Below the pieces are notes generated by a model. That model saw nothing but the letters and a program-made list of their open reading frames with translations, was not told the DNA's origin and did not search any database. Below are positions 26,300-36,517 of a stretch of DNA of 64,000 bases, in pieces. The stretch is taken from positions 682,001 through 746,000 of the forward strand of contig CBDFIW010000001.1 in NCBI GenBank assembly GCA_965248255.1. The letters run 5' to 3'. Within the stretch, counting starts at the first letter, position 1, and every line of letters starts with the position of its first letter. The position numbers and the translations under genes were made by a program. The DNA is from JAKZVK01 sp965248255 (GTDB taxonomy: Bacteria > Acidobacteriota > Terriglobia > Bryobacterales > UBA6623).

Positions 26300-27844
26300 G
26301 TGCGTTCGTTTCTTCAGCTTCCCGTCATCCGGGAATTACACGCCCGAAGTTTGCTTTTCCCCACGATTGTTTTTCTCGTGGTGGTTGGGGTATTGATCCA
26401 CGGAGCACTGACCCCGGAATCGGCCGACGAGACTGCTGAAGCCGCCGCGCGCGAGCCTCCCCCGCCGTTGCCCAATCTGGGCCCGGATCTTGCGAAGACA
26501 CCGCTCTCCTACACCGCCGACTATTGGTCGCAACTGGGCGAAGTCTTGCGCCGCAACCTGGTCCTCGTCGGACGCGACGGTACGCCGGGCGTAGTCATTG
26601 CACCGCGTACCGTGCTGGCGGCGTTTCGAGCGGCCGACGAATTGCTGGCGGAACAGCTCGAGAACGTTATCGCGCAGGAACGCTTGACCCGGGAGCGTGC
26701 CACCGAAAAGGGCGACGCGATACAGTCGGATCCCTCGACCGACAACGAAGCAGCCGGTGATTCAGAAAGCGAGACGGCTGCCGACGGGCCAAACGTACAA
26801 GCGCCGCCCCCACCTTTTTCGCCGGCAGGCGTCGACCTCGAGCACGGCGTCGCACTATTCGAACTTGGCAGCACAGTTTCCGCCACGCACGTGCGGCGGG
26901 CGGCCCCTGAAGCTTTGAAGCCCGGGGCGCACATAGCGGCGATCAGCTTGACGCCCGACCGCGACCTGCGGATCACACCCGGCGTTCTGGTGTCCGTTGC
27001 GGAAGGTTCCGGTTATCCCGAGCAGGACGCCACGATCGGAGAGCGCTTCGACGTGGCGATTCCGTTTCCCGCCGGCACACGCACGGCGGCGATCGTTGAT
27101 CTCGACGGAGGAATGCTCGGCGTCGCCATCGAATCGCCCTCCGGAATCCGTGTGCTCTCGGCGGATACGGTCGGGCAGATCGCCGGCACGTCGGGCCCGC
27201 GGCGTCCTTGCCTGAGCATCGAGACCCGGGACCTCAGCGACGAGGTCCGTCGCGTCCTGCGTGTTCGGAGGGGCGTGCTGGTGGAGCGGGTCCACCGCGA
27301 GGCCTTCCTGCCCGAGCCGTCGATCCTGCCCGGCGACATTCTTGTGCGGTGGGCGGGCCGGGATGTCGACCAGGCCGGGGACTGGGAGCAACACTACGGC
27401 GAGCAAGAACCGGGAAGTCTCGTTCGCTATGTTTTACAGCGGGGAAAGCGGCGCTTGTCGGGCGCGACGCGTATGCCCGGACCGGATTGCCGGCCGGTGG
27501 CCCACTCGCTCGAGACGTTCGCCGCACTCGGGCTGGTGTTGCGATGGGATGCCGGGCGGGATGGCGGTGCTCCGGAGGGTTGGACCGTGATGGGAGCTGT
27601 GGAGGATGCGCCGGCAGCGCAGGGGGGCCTCGTTCGAGGGGATCGCGTTGTCGCGGTACAGGGAGAGGCTTTGACGTTGGTCAACCGTCGGCGCGCGCTG
27701 GCGCCGTTCGAGCGGAGCGTCGTGACGCTGGTGATGACAGTGTGGCGAGAGGATCGCGTGCTGCTCATTGCAGTGTCGCCGATGGCGGAGCTTGAAGACG
27801 AACCCGCGGAAGTGCAGGCAGGGAAGCCAGCTCCACCCGTTTGA
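26300..27844 (+). CDS. Membrane-anchored PDZ protein, HtrA-like without a catalytic triad
   Basis: 514 residues from GTG 26300. One hydrophobic anchor near the start (LLFPTIVFLVVVGVLIHG), a Pro-rich linker, a trypsin-fold-like region in which no Ser-protease GNSGG or His/Asp motif survives (NLVLVGRDGTPGVVIAPRTVL; GVALFELG; AIVDLDGGMLGVAIE), then two PDZ-like domains (RRVLRVRRGVLVERV...PGDILVRWAGRDV and APAAQGGLVRGDRVVAVQGEAL). A low-complexity Glu/Asp/Ser stretch lies around residues 130-160. Probably a periplasmic scaffold. A similarly built protein is at 47516-48799. Confidence 0.7.
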   Translation: MRSFLQLPVIRELHARSLLFPTIVFLVVVGVLIHGALTPESADETAEAAAREPPPPLPNLGPDLAKTPLSYTADYWSQLGEVLRRNLVLVGRDGTPGVVIAPRTVLAAFRAADELLAEQLENVIAQERLTRERATEKGDAIQSDPSTDNEAAGDSESETAADGPNVQAPPPPFSPAGVDLEHGVALFELGSTVSATHVRRAAPEALKPGAHIAAISLTPDRDLRITPGVLVSVAEGSGYPEQDATIGERFDVAIPFPAGTRTAAIVDLDGGMLGVAIESPSGIRVLSADTVGQIAGTSGPRRPCLSIETRDLSDEVRRVLRVRRGVLVERVHREAFLPEPSILPGDILVRWAGRDVDQAGDWEQHYGEQEPGSLVRYVLQRGKRRLSGATRMPGPDCRPVAHSLETFAALGLVLRWDAGRDGGAPEGWTVMGAVEDAPAAQGGLVRGDRVVAVQGEALTLVNRRRALAPFERSVVTLVMTVWREDRVLLIAVSPMAELEDEPAEVQAGKPAPPV

Positions 27845-27910
27845 TTCGCAGGTGCTGACCGCTTGCTTGCGCGCGCGACGCGGAAGTGCGGCGGACAACC
27901 CGGACCCGGC

Positions 27911-29377
27911 ATGTGGAACCTAGCCAAGCTCACGAAAGAGATCACCCATCGCGTCAAGTGGCGCTGGCGGGCGATGGGACGGTTGGGCCGCAAGGTCACG
28001 CCCCGGGCCCCGGTGTGGGGCTGGGCGATGGTGTGGCTGCGCTCCTCGTTCCTGCCGTCGGAGAACTATCTCATCGTCCTGGCCGTAGTGGTCGGTTTGC
28101 TGACCGGCCTTGGCTCGGTGGGCTTCATCTTTGTCTTGCACGGCATCGCCGACTTCGCCCGGGGCGCAGTCGCAGAGGCGCTGGCAATCTTCGGGTCCGC
28201 CAACCTGGTCTTGCTGCCGGCGCTGGGCGGGCTACTCGTGGGCCCCCTCATCCACCGGTTCGCACGCGAGGCGAAGGGCCACGGCGTGCCGGAGGTGATG
28301 ACGGCGATCGTTTCACGCGGCGGGTTCATCCGCAAGCGGGTCGTTACGATCAAGGTCATCGCCTCGTCGCTCACGATTGGCTTCGGCGGCACCGCCGGGC
28401 GCGAGGGGCCGATGGTGCAGATCGGCGCGGCCATCGGTTCGGCGATCGGCCACTGGGCCCGGCTTACCAGAAAGAACATCCGCACGCTCGTCGCTTGCGG
28501 GGCCGCGGGCGGCGTCGCCGCGACGTTCAATGCTCCCATTGCCGGCGCCATCTTCTCGATGGAAGTGTTGATGGGAGGCATGCAGGCTGACTTTCTGTTG
28601 GTGCTACTCACCTCGCTCAGCTCGAGCATCCTGGCACGCCACTATCTCGGCAACACACCCGCGGTCATGGCCCCTCATTACGAACTGATTAGCCCGCGCG
28701 AGCTTCCGCTCTACTTCCTGATGGGCATCATTATCGGCGTCGCGGCGGTCGGCTACGTGCGCCTACTCTACAAGAGTGAGGACCTGTTCGGTCAATGGAA
28801 GTTCCCCGAGCAACTCAAGCCCGCGGTGGGCGGCCTGGTGGTCGGCTTGATTCTACGGTTCTTCCCGCAGATCTATGGGTCCGGTTTTCCAGCAATCGAG
28901 TCAGCGCTATGGACGCGCTACTCCTGGGAGCTATTGCTGTGCCTGTTCGTCGCGGGGATGCTCGGCAACTGCGCCACTCTGGGCTCGGGCGGCTCGGGGG
29001 GAGTCTTCGCCCCGGCTCTCTATATGGGTGCGATGCTGGGCGGGACATTCGGCTCACTGGTGCACACGATCTCGCCGGAATGGACCGCCTCTTCCGGCGC
29101 GTATGCCATGGTCGGCATGGCAGCTTTCTTTGCCGCCGCGGCCAAAGCACCGACCACATCAATCTTGATCTTGTTTGAGATGACCGGCGACTACCGCATC
29201 ATGCTGCCACTGATGGCCGCCACGGTCGGCAGCGTCTACCTGTCGCATCGCTTACTGCCGCACGGCATCTATATTCTCAAGCTGCACCGGCGCGGCATCC
29301 CCTACCAGTACCACGAGGATGAGCCGGCGGCTGTGCCGACCTCTGCCACGCCGGCCACGCCGACCGCAGGGGTGTAG
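27911..29377 (+). CDS. ClC-family chloride channel/transporter
   Basis: About 488 residues with ten or more membrane segments. All signature loops are present: GGTAGREGPMVQIG (GREGP with the gating Glu), the second helix-end loop GSGGSGGVFAPALYMGAMLGG (GxFxP) and FFAAAAKAPTTSILILFEMTG near the end. No C-terminal CBS domains are seen, so this is the short form. I took ATG 27911; a TTG 48 bases earlier keeps the frame. It follows the PDZ gene by 66 bases and may be co-transcribed. Confidence 0.93.
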   Translation: MWNLAKLTKEITHRVKWRWRAMGRLGRKVTPRAPVWGWAMVWLRSSFLPSENYLIVLAVVVGLLTGLGSVGFIFVLHGIADFARGAVAEALAIFGSANLVLLPALGGLLVGPLIHRFAREAKGHGVPEVMTAIVSRGGFIRKRVVTIKVIASSLTIGFGGTAGREGPMVQIGAAIGSAIGHWARLTRKNIRTLVACGAAGGVAATFNAPIAGAIFSMEVLMGGMQADFLLVLLTSLSSSILARHYLGNTPAVMAPHYELISPRELPLYFLMGIIIGVAAVGYVRLLYKSEDLFGQWKFPEQLKPAVGGLVVGLILRFFPQIYGSGFPAIESALWTRYSWELLLCLFVAGMLGNCATLGSGGSGGVFAPALYMGAMLGGTFGSLVHTISPEWTASSGAYAMVGMAAFFAAAAKAPTTSILILFEMTGDYRIMLPLMAATVGSVYLSHRLLPHGIYILKLHRRGIPYQYHEDEPAAVPTSATPATPTAGV

Positions 29378-29524
29378 AGCGCAGTTCGGGACCTTTGCAA
29401 AAGCTCGAGGGGCTTAGGCGAAAACGGGGGACCTGGTCAACGCTGGCTGACGCCCGCGGCTCCGAGCGGCTACACGAATGTGCGCACGTGTTTGGAGCGG
29501 CGATCAGCACCGCGACACAACGAA

Positions 29525-29828
<304 letters not shown>

Positions 29829-29850
29829 CGATGGCGCGATTTCGTTGCTC

Positions 29851-30813
29851 TTACTCTTCCGGTTTCGCGATCTCGAACTGCTCGCGATGAATCAACTGGG
29901 CCGCACCTTCACTTTCGAGTTTCAACTTCACGCGGCCGGCTATTCCAAGCGGGGGCTCGACGGTGAGCAAATGTAGGTTGCGAATGCGGTTGATCAACTG
30001 CTGGAGGTAGGTGGGGACCTGCGCCACGCTGTCGCAGAACAGCGCCTCGCCGGCGGTAGCCCGGGCAAACTGCGTAAGCCCGTTCTGATAGACCGCATTG
30101 AGGTTGTCGCGGCGGTTCTCGAGATGCAGGAAGAACAGCGGCGTCCACGAGCCAATCAGCTTGTCGAGGGTGCGCTGAATCTGCTCCTGGATCAGGCGGT
30201 CGCGAAAGCGCCGGCTCAGATCACCGCCGTCGCTGGGATTGATGACCGGGTTGGTGTAGTCCCCCCGGTACTCGTAGATGCTGCCGTCGGTGACGTAGAG
30301 CACGGCGACACGCACGTCGGAGGCGCACATCATGCGGTCTCCGAGGGTCGCCGCTTCCTCGATCGACTCGAGAAGTCCCGGAAAGCCCGACACCTGCATG
30401 GCCAGCAGGCTGTCCTTCAGCTTCTCATGGTCGCCGGTCGGCTCTTCGATCACCTGCAGGCCGTCTTGCGCCCGCAAGAGCCCTGCGAACTCCCGGGGCC
30501 CGAAGTGCCCTAGCGCTTCGACCAACGCCTCGCGGGCGGCGTCAACGCGGATTAGGTCGCCGACGACGTCGATGACGATCAGCAGGATCAGGTTGCCGGC
30601 CGGCGGATGCAGGGACTTGATCTTGACGCGCTCATCGTCCAGCCAGGCGCGCAGCTTCGTAGGCGGGATGACGGTGAGGAAGTTTCCTTCCGCGTCCTTG
30701 GCCCACAGCGGCGCCTTGAGTTCGGCTTGCGCCGCGCCCGCGGTCAGGACGATAGGAAGCAGAAGAACAACGATGGTGGAAACGAGCCGTCCGGCCTCGC
30801 GCCGGAGACTCAA
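29851..30813 (-). CDS. Exported VWFA-related acidobacterial protein
   Basis: 320 residues with a signal peptide (STIVVLLLPIVLTAGAAQA). The domain has the alternating strand/helix order of a von Willebrand A fold (NLILLIVIDVVGDLIRVDAAREALVEAL; VAVLYVTDGSIYEYRG; WTPLFFLHLENRRDN), but the first metal loop reads DVVGD instead of DxSxS, so the MIDAS site is degenerate. The end (LLTVEPPLGIAGRVKLKLESEG) is the beta segment typical of the TIGR03436 group. The TTG start overlaps the TGA of the upstream TonB receptor gene (TTGA), so the two are translationally coupled. Confidence 0.78.
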   Translation of the reverse strand: MSLRREAGRLVSTIVVLLLPIVLTAGAAQAELKAPLWAKDAEGNFLTVIPPTKLRAWLDDERVKIKSLHPPAGNLILLIVIDVVGDLIRVDAAREALVEALGHFGPREFAGLLRAQDGLQVIEEPTGDHEKLKDSLLAMQVSGFPGLLESIEEAATLGDRMMCASDVRVAVLYVTDGSIYEYRGDYTNPVINPSDGGDLSRRFRDRLIQEQIQRTLDKLIGSWTPLFFLHLENRRDNLNAVYQNGLTQFARATAGEALFCDSVAQVPTYLQQLINRIRNLHLLTVEPPLGIAGRVKLKLESEGAAQLIHREQFEIAKPEE

Positions 30814-33737
30814 AAATTGAACCTCATACCGAGCTGCACTACCCGTCCGCCATTCGAGCCGATGATTCTGCCGGCATTGACATTGGGCGCGTTCGCGGGA
30901 CCGATCACCGGATCGGGGTCGCTCCAGTTGCCATGGTGAAGGAAGTTGAAGCCTTGGAACAACAGCTCGATACTGCGCTCGCCCGAAAGGGCCACGCGCT
31001 TGGTCAATGAGACGTCGTGGTTGTTCCAGCCAGGGTTGCGCAACGTGGGATGCGTGCGCGAGAGGTTGCCGATCGAGAAGTCCGGCGGATCGACAAAAGC
31101 CGCCGGGTTGAAGTACGAGGCCGGCCCGGGGTTGGCTACGTGCGGATCGACACCCGGCACCGCATTCACGCGCAGGAAGCGCACCACTCCGCCCGTGTTG
31201 TTGAACTCGGGCCGCAACGAGATCGGATCACCGCTCATCCAACGCGTGAATCCGCTGACCGACCAGTTTCCCAGCACATGCCGCAGCTTCGAGTCACCAA
31301 GCATCGTCTTGCCTTTGCCGAACGGCAGCTCATAGACGTAGCTGAGGGAGAGGCGATGGGGCCGCAATCCTCGAGAGATCGCCCACTCGTTGTCGCGGTT
31401 GAAGTAGTCCTGTACACCCGGCCCCGAGTAGTCATCCCACCGCCGAGTCAGCGAGTAGGAGAAGTCGAGCGTCAGCCCATGCGAAGCTCGCTTTTGGACT
31501 CCCAGGTCCGCGCCTTGGTACTTGTAGCGCCCGAGCGGGAACTGTCCGTTGGTTTGGAAGTCCTGGAACTGTGGGAAGGGCCGCAACGTTCGCCGGAACT
31601 CCTCGTCGTTAAGGGCGTCGCGAAGCGTGAGAGCGTCCAGCGGGATGGCATTGATGCCCACGGAGCTGCCGCCGAGCAGGATGTCTTTGCCGCGATACAT
31701 CTCGGCGCCGGCCCGCACTGTGAATCCCTGCGGCAGCCGTCTCTCGACCCGAAGCGATCCCCAGCGGTAGCGCGGCTGCAGGCTGGTTCGCGGGATGAAA
31801 TCGGGATCGGTGTCGTTGGCCGCCTGCGGCCGCAGGTCGGGCAGCGGATGGGCCAGCGGGGGCACGCCGTCCTCTAAGGTGACGGCGGGCTGGAGTTGCT
31901 GGTTTGCGGAGATGAGCGTGCGTCGCGCATTGAAGCCCTGTGTGCCGAAGGTTCCCGACCTGATGCCGAGGTTGGAAGAGTACTGCCCGGCCGAGATGCG
32001 CACCACAGTGTCGCGGGCGTCCGTTGGACTCCACGCCAAGCCGACCCTGGGCTCGAGGCGTGCCCGATACGGCTGAAACGCCCTTCCCTGCCCGTCTTGG
32101 CCGGCGAAGATGAGCGCTCCGGGCTGCTCGTTTTCGGGATTGATCTCTACGAGGTCCACCGTCGATTGCCGGTCGAACTTCTCAACACGCGGACTCGACA
32201 TGTCGACATTGAGCCTCCACGTGGCGGTGAGATTCGGCGCGACTTCATACTCGTCGCCGAAGCCGAATTCGATCGACGTCCGCCGCAAATACGCGGGCTG
32301 CAGCAGTTCGGTCGTCTCGGAGCGAAACGACCGGCCCAGCAAGAAACTCGAAAACGAGTTGCCGGTGTTGATGATGCCCGGCAGACCGGTCAAGTCGTCG
32401 TTGAACTGGAGGTAGCCGGCCGGAGACCGGGGGCTGAAGGTGTTGACCTGGTAGCGGGACGCCTCGGCCCACAATCTCCAGGAGTGGCGACCGCGGCGCA
32501 GACTGAGCGAGTGATTCATGTGGTAGCTGTTCCAGGCGTTACGGAACTGTGAGCCCAACGGCGAGCCCAGCGCCTGAAAGTCCCGTAACTCGATGCGTGG
32601 AAACTGCTTCCCGCTTACACCCCCGAACCCCAACTCCGCCGGGATGTCGTGCTCGCTGTCGATCCCCGCCGTCCGCCGTGTTCGCGACCTGGCCCGGCCC
32701 CTCACGGTATAGATCGAACTCGGCGAGATTGCAAACGTATCGCCGACACTCACCCGGCGCTCGTTGAAGAAGCGATCGGGTGAGCCCGGATTGGCGATGG
32801 TCGGGAACAGTTTCGGCGAGCCGTCGAACCCCTTGGAGTACGCCAGATCAACCGTGATCCTATGCCGCTCGAACAGACTATGGTCGACCTTTGCCAGGAA
32901 GCCGTCCGGCCGCTCGATCTGGGGCGGGTTGACCCAATAGTTGTTCCTCAGGAACGGCCCAACGCTGATGTTCGGCCGGGGCAGATTGTCGGCCATGGAG
33001 CGCGCGACCGGGTCCAGACGCGAAGCCGGAATCACATTGTTAGGAAAGGGGTCACGGATGTATTCGAGATTCGACGCAGAGACGTTCTGCGAAGCGTCGA
33101 ACACCGGGTTCAGGCGCGTGCTGTCGGGGTCGTAGATCGTGACCGGCGCGCCGGCCTTGTTCACGACGTCGGAGAAATCGCCCTGTTGCTGCTGTGACGT
33201 CGGGATCGTGTTTAGGAACGATCGTCCGACACGCTGCCGCGTTCCCTCGTAGGAGAACGTGACGAAGGTCCTACGGCGGCCGTCGTAGATCTTCGGGATG
33301 AAGACCGGGCCGCTGACGCTGAAACCGAACTGATTGCGCCGCAGCACGTTTCGCTCGCCTCCGCGCTGCACCACTTCGTGCGGCACGGCGTCGAAGGCGT
33401 CGTTGCGGATGTACTCGTAGAGGCGGCCGTGCCATAAATCGGCGAGGCTCTGGTTCAGGGCGCCTCCTGTCCGAACGTCAAACAGTCCCAGCCGCTCGGC
33501 CTCGCTTTTGAAAACGCGGAGGGCCTTCTTCATCTCCGTAACCTGCGGATCGGGCTCCTCGGAAGTGGTCTTGGCCCCAGAACTGCTTGAAGGCCCGCCG
33601 CCGGAAGCAGGCGTGGCGGCGGAGGGGGGAGCGACTGCGGGAGAGGCCGGACCGACCCCGCCGCCGTCGGCCATGGCAGACCAAGCCCAGGCCGCCGAAA
33701 CTAACAGGAACGCACCGCGCTGGAGTCGATAAGTCAA
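30810..33737 (-). CDS. Oar-like TonB-dependent outer-membrane receptor, without the N-terminal regulatory domain
   Basis: 975 residues. A probable signal peptide is followed by a Pro/Ser/Gly linker and then directly by the plug/barrel border seen in acidobacterial Oar-like receptors (NQFGFSVSGPVFIPKIYDG, then RTFVTFSYEGTRQR). The remainder is a long series of amphipathic strands ending in ...VVQLGMRFNF with the C-terminal aromatic residue required for barrel insertion. Members of this group usually start with a carboxypeptidase-regulatory-like domain and a full plug; both are missing or very short here. Operon with the VWA gene. Confidence 0.82.
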   Translation of the reverse strand: MTYRLQRGAFLLVSAAWAWSAMADGGGVGPASPAVAPPSAATPASGGGPSSSSGAKTTSEEPDPQVTEMKKALRVFKSEAERLGLFDVRTGGALNQSLADLWHGRLYEYIRNDAFDAVPHEVVQRGGERNVLRRNQFGFSVSGPVFIPKIYDGRRRTFVTFSYEGTRQRVGRSFLNTIPTSQQQQGDFSDVVNKAGAPVTIYDPDSTRLNPVFDASQNVSASNLEYIRDPFPNNVIPASRLDPVARSMADNLPRPNISVGPFLRNNYWVNPPQIERPDGFLAKVDHSLFERHRITVDLAYSKGFDGSPKLFPTIANPGSPDRFFNERRVSVGDTFAISPSSIYTVRGRARSRTRRTAGIDSEHDIPAELGFGGVSGKQFPRIELRDFQALGSPLGSQFRNAWNSYHMNHSLSLRRGRHSWRLWAEASRYQVNTFSPRSPAGYLQFNDDLTGLPGIINTGNSFSSFLLGRSFRSETTELLQPAYLRRTSIEFGFGDEYEVAPNLTATWRLNVDMSSPRVEKFDRQSTVDLVEINPENEQPGALIFAGQDGQGRAFQPYRARLEPRVGLAWSPTDARDTVVRISAGQYSSNLGIRSGTFGTQGFNARRTLISANQQLQPAVTLEDGVPPLAHPLPDLRPQAANDTDPDFIPRTSLQPRYRWGSLRVERRLPQGFTVRAGAEMYRGKDILLGGSSVGINAIPLDALTLRDALNDEEFRRTLRPFPQFQDFQTNGQFPLGRYKYQGADLGVQKRASHGLTLDFSYSLTRRWDDYSGPGVQDYFNRDNEWAISRGLRPHRLSLSYVYELPFGKGKTMLGDSKLRHVLGNWSVSGFTRWMSGDPISLRPEFNNTGGVVRFLRVNAVPGVDPHVANPGPASYFNPAAFVDPPDFSIGNLSRTHPTLRNPGWNNHDVSLTKRVALSGERSIELLFQGFNFLHHGNWSDPDPVIGPANAPNVNAGRIIGSNGGRVVQLGMRFNF

Positions 33738-33868
33738 CGCTCGAAGACAACAAGCCCCTTTTATCTTATCCTAAATCCGGCCCGTTGGGGAGGTTAGCGT
33801 TTCCCCCTAAGATCTTGAAATAAACAATCTTATCTGCCAAGCTTACAACTGCGGAGCAGTTGGCATCT

Positions 33869-34274
33869 TCAGCTCCGAGTCAGTCCGCAGGTAGTCCCAA
33901 CCTGCGTTTGCTCAAAGGGTTGCGGTAGCTCGAAGTGGCCAACTGCCCCATTCAGGCTTGTCGACTTCGGTCGCGTAATCAAGAGCCGGCTCGGCTTCTC
34001 CACGCGAAACTCCGGCCTGGTTGCTTTGCCCTCCTTGGCGTCAACCGTCAACACGTTCGCCATGATGCTCGGGGAGAAGCTCAAGAGCTTGCGTTTATCG
34101 AGTCCGGGCGGCGCTTGTGAGGCTCTTCGGTGGCTACGGACGTAACTGAGGTCCTTGGCGGCGGCGATTGTTGCCTTGTCATCCGCAAGGCCGATCGGTT
34201 GGTATTCGAGCCATGGAAAGAAGGGCTTGCCATGGAAGCTAGCGGTGTTCGCCCAGTTCACAAACGAGCATCTA
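33869..34274 (-). pseudogene. Possible gene fragment ending at the IS630 border
   Basis: An open frame of about 134 codons runs from the IS630 left edge to a stop at 33869 (FHGKPFFPWLEYQPIGLADD...). It has no start of its own outside the element and no family I recognise, so it may be the 3' part of a disrupted gene or chance. The rest of the 33738-34274 gap shows nothing else. Confidence 0.3.
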
Positions 34275-35438
34275 GTGTAGTGCACCATAAATAATGTAAC
34301 TTATATTGGCTTCCCATCGTCTCTATTAACAGGAGGCATGGGATGCGAAGAGCACAACCAGTAACTTTGAACACAGCGCAATGCAAGCAGTTGGACCGCT
34401 ACGCGCGCGGCCGCCAAGTCGCCGTTCGTCTCGCCCTGCGAGCCAGGATTGTCCTGCTGGCCGCCGACGGTCTCGAGAATAAGCAGATCGCCGCACAGCT
34501 CGGTGTCTCGCGGCAGTTGGTGGCCCGCTGGCGCACGCGCTTTCTCGAAAGCAGCATCGCCGGCATTGCAAAAGACGCCCCACGGCCCGGTCGTAAACCT
34601 GCCGTCTCGAAGCAGAAAGTACAGCAGATCATCCACAAGACCACCCGCGAGAAACCGTCCAACGCCACCCACTGGAGCCGCCGCACCATGGCCGCCGCGG
34701 CCGGCGTCAGCGCTTCCACCGTGGGACGGATTTGGCGCGCCCATGGCCTCAAGCCCCACCGCGTCAAGACCCTCAAGCTCAGCAATGACCCGCGTTTCGC
34801 CGAGAAACTCGACGACATCGTCGGACTCTATCTCAATCCGCCTGAGCATGCTCTGGTTCTCTCGCTCGATGAGAAGTCCCAAATCCAAGCCCTCGATCGC
34901 ACCCAGCCCGGCCTGCCGCTCAAAAAGGGACGCGGCCAAACGATGACCCACGATTACAAGCGCAACGGCACGACCACCCTGCTTGCGGCGCTCAACAGCC
35001 TTGACGGCAGCGTGATCGCCGAGTGCATGCCCCGACACAGCCACCAGGAATGGCTGCGCTTCCTGCGCTTAATTGACCGCCGCACTCCCAAGGACAAACA
35101 GCTTCATCTCATCGTGGACAACTATGCCACCCACAAGCATGCCGCTGTGAAGCGTTGGCTCGATCGTCACCCGCGCTTCCACATTCATTTCACCCCGACC
35201 TCGGCGTCGTGGCTGAACATGGTCGAGCGATTCTTTCGCGATCTCACCGTCAAGCGCCTGCGCCGCGGCGTGTTTCGCAGCGTGGACGAGCTCGTCGCCG
35301 CCATTGACGACTACATCGCCCAGCACAACGGGCATCCCACGCCCTTCATCTGGACCGCGACCGCCTCCGACATCCTCGAGAAAGTCAAGCGCGGACGTGC
35401 CGCCCTGCCTAAGGTGCAATCTGCTTGACGCACTACAC
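34275..35438 (+). mobile_element. IS630-family insertion sequence, second type, copy A (1164 bp)
   Basis: Ends GTGTAGTGC and GCACTACAC, each next to a TA (34273-34274 and 35439-35440), the target duplication of the IS630 group. It is unrelated at sequence level to the elements at 1752 and 17279. A second copy starts at 63893 in the same orientation and runs off the right edge. Confidence 0.93.
34343..35428 (+). CDS. IS630 transposase (second type), intact
   Basis: 361 residues; AGGAGG six bases before ATG 34343. N-terminal helix-turn-helix pair (LENKQIAAQLGVSRQLVARWRTRF; AAGVSASTVGRIWRAHGL) and a DDE_3 catalytic domain with SLDEKSQIQ (first Asp), HLIVDNYATHKH (second Asp) and SASWLNMVERFF (Glu). 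Frame is intact and length normal, so likely active. It separates the fragment on its left from the truncated tadZ on its right. Confidence 0.94.
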   Translation: MRRAQPVTLNTAQCKQLDRYARGRQVAVRLALRARIVLLAADGLENKQIAAQLGVSRQLVARWRTRFLESSIAGIAKDAPRPGRKPAVSKQKVQQIIHKTTREKPSNATHWSRRTMAAAAGVSASTVGRIWRAHGLKPHRVKTLKLSNDPRFAEKLDDIVGLYLNPPEHALVLSLDEKSQIQALDRTQPGLPLKKGRGQTMTHDYKRNGTTTLLAALNSLDGSVIAECMPRHSHQEWLRFLRLIDRRTPKDKQLHLIVDNYATHKHAAVKRWLDRHPRFHIHFTPTSASWLNMVERFFRDLTVKRLRRGVFRSVDELVAAIDDYIAQHNGHPTPFIWTATASDILEKVKRGRAALPKVQSA

Positions 35439-35440
35439 TA

Positions 35441-36418
35441 GCGGGCCTGTTTCTCGATCACTGGCCCAGCGTTGCGGCGGTTGGCCTCCATCAGAGCAAC
35501 GACCCCGAAGCGATCTTGCAGTGCATGCGGGGCGGGTGCACTGAGTTTCTCTGCAGTCCATTCGCGGCGAACGACCTCGCGCAGGCGGCCGAGCGCATCC
35601 TGCGGCGCAAGGTGGTCGAGACGCGGCCGGAGCAGCCATCTCGAGGCCACCTGCTCGCCTTTGCACCGGTCAAAGGCGGGTCGGGCGCAAGTACCATTGC
35701 CGCAAACATCGCCTACCAGATTCATCGCGCCCCCATGGGCCGGGTCCTTCTCGCGGACTTCAACATCAGCTCGGGCATGACGTCGTTCCTGCTCCGTGTC
35801 ACGCACCAGTACAGCGTTCTCGACGCGCTCAAGCACGCCGGAGAAATGGATGCCGCGCTGTGGGGCTCGTTGGTGGCCCAACGGGACGGGATCGACCTGC
35901 TACTCGCGCCCGAGAGGCCGGAGCCGGCCATGATCGAACCGCAGCCGGTGCAAGCCCTGCTCGAGCACGCCCGGGCGACGTACGACTTCGTGGTCGTGGA
36001 TCTGGGCAGCGTGTGCGAGTCGATGTCCATGGCAACGCTATGGGTCGCCGAGAGCATCTACCTGGTTTGCAGCTCCGACCTGGCGTCATTGTTCATGATG
36101 CGCCGCACGATTCCCTTGATTGAGGAGATGGGCTACACGCGCGACCATGTCAAGATCCTGGTCAACCGCATGCGCACCCGGGCGGAGGTCTCGCTTGCCG
36201 ATATGGAGAAGATCTTTCGAGCCTCAGTCCATGCTAGTTTCCCTAATGACCCCGCCGCGGTGCAAAAAGCCCTGCGCGAGGGGGCGCCGCTGGCCGAGAA
36301 CTGCGAGCTGAGCAAGCACCTTCGCAGGTTCGTGACAGATACCCCGGGAAAAGACAAACGTCCGGCACCCCGAAGCTTCGGTGTAGGGGCTTTGAAAGAG
36401 TTGCTGGGCGGGACCTAG
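35441..36418 (+). pseudogene. TadZ/CpaE-like pilus assembly ATPase, 5' end removed at the IS630 border
   Basis: The frame is open up to the IS edge (AGLFLDHWPSVAAVGLH...), so the start and the first half of the receiver-like domain are missing. What remains is the end of that domain (DPEAILQCMRGGCTEFLCSPF) and a MinD/CpaE-type ATPase with a deviant Walker A, APVKGGSGASTIAANIA, then RVLLADFNISSGM (Walker A-prime) and YDFVVVDLGSV (Walker B). In Flp/Tad systems this protein positions the secretion machinery. No other tad genes are in the window. A short product could start at ATG 35525 or TTG 35516 but would lack the N-terminal domain. Confidence 0.8.
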
Positions 36419-36517
36419 CGGCCTGTCGCGAATGTGCGTCCTGGATACAGTCAGCCCGTTCAGTGCGGCAGGCTTCCCTACCGGCCCGCGGCTCCGCCGT
36501 TCGAGTACTCTATTCGT

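Noticed and set aside
26164..26439. 91-codon frame after the paired hairpin
   Set aside because: It overlaps the start of the PDZ gene in another frame and begins in the repeat.
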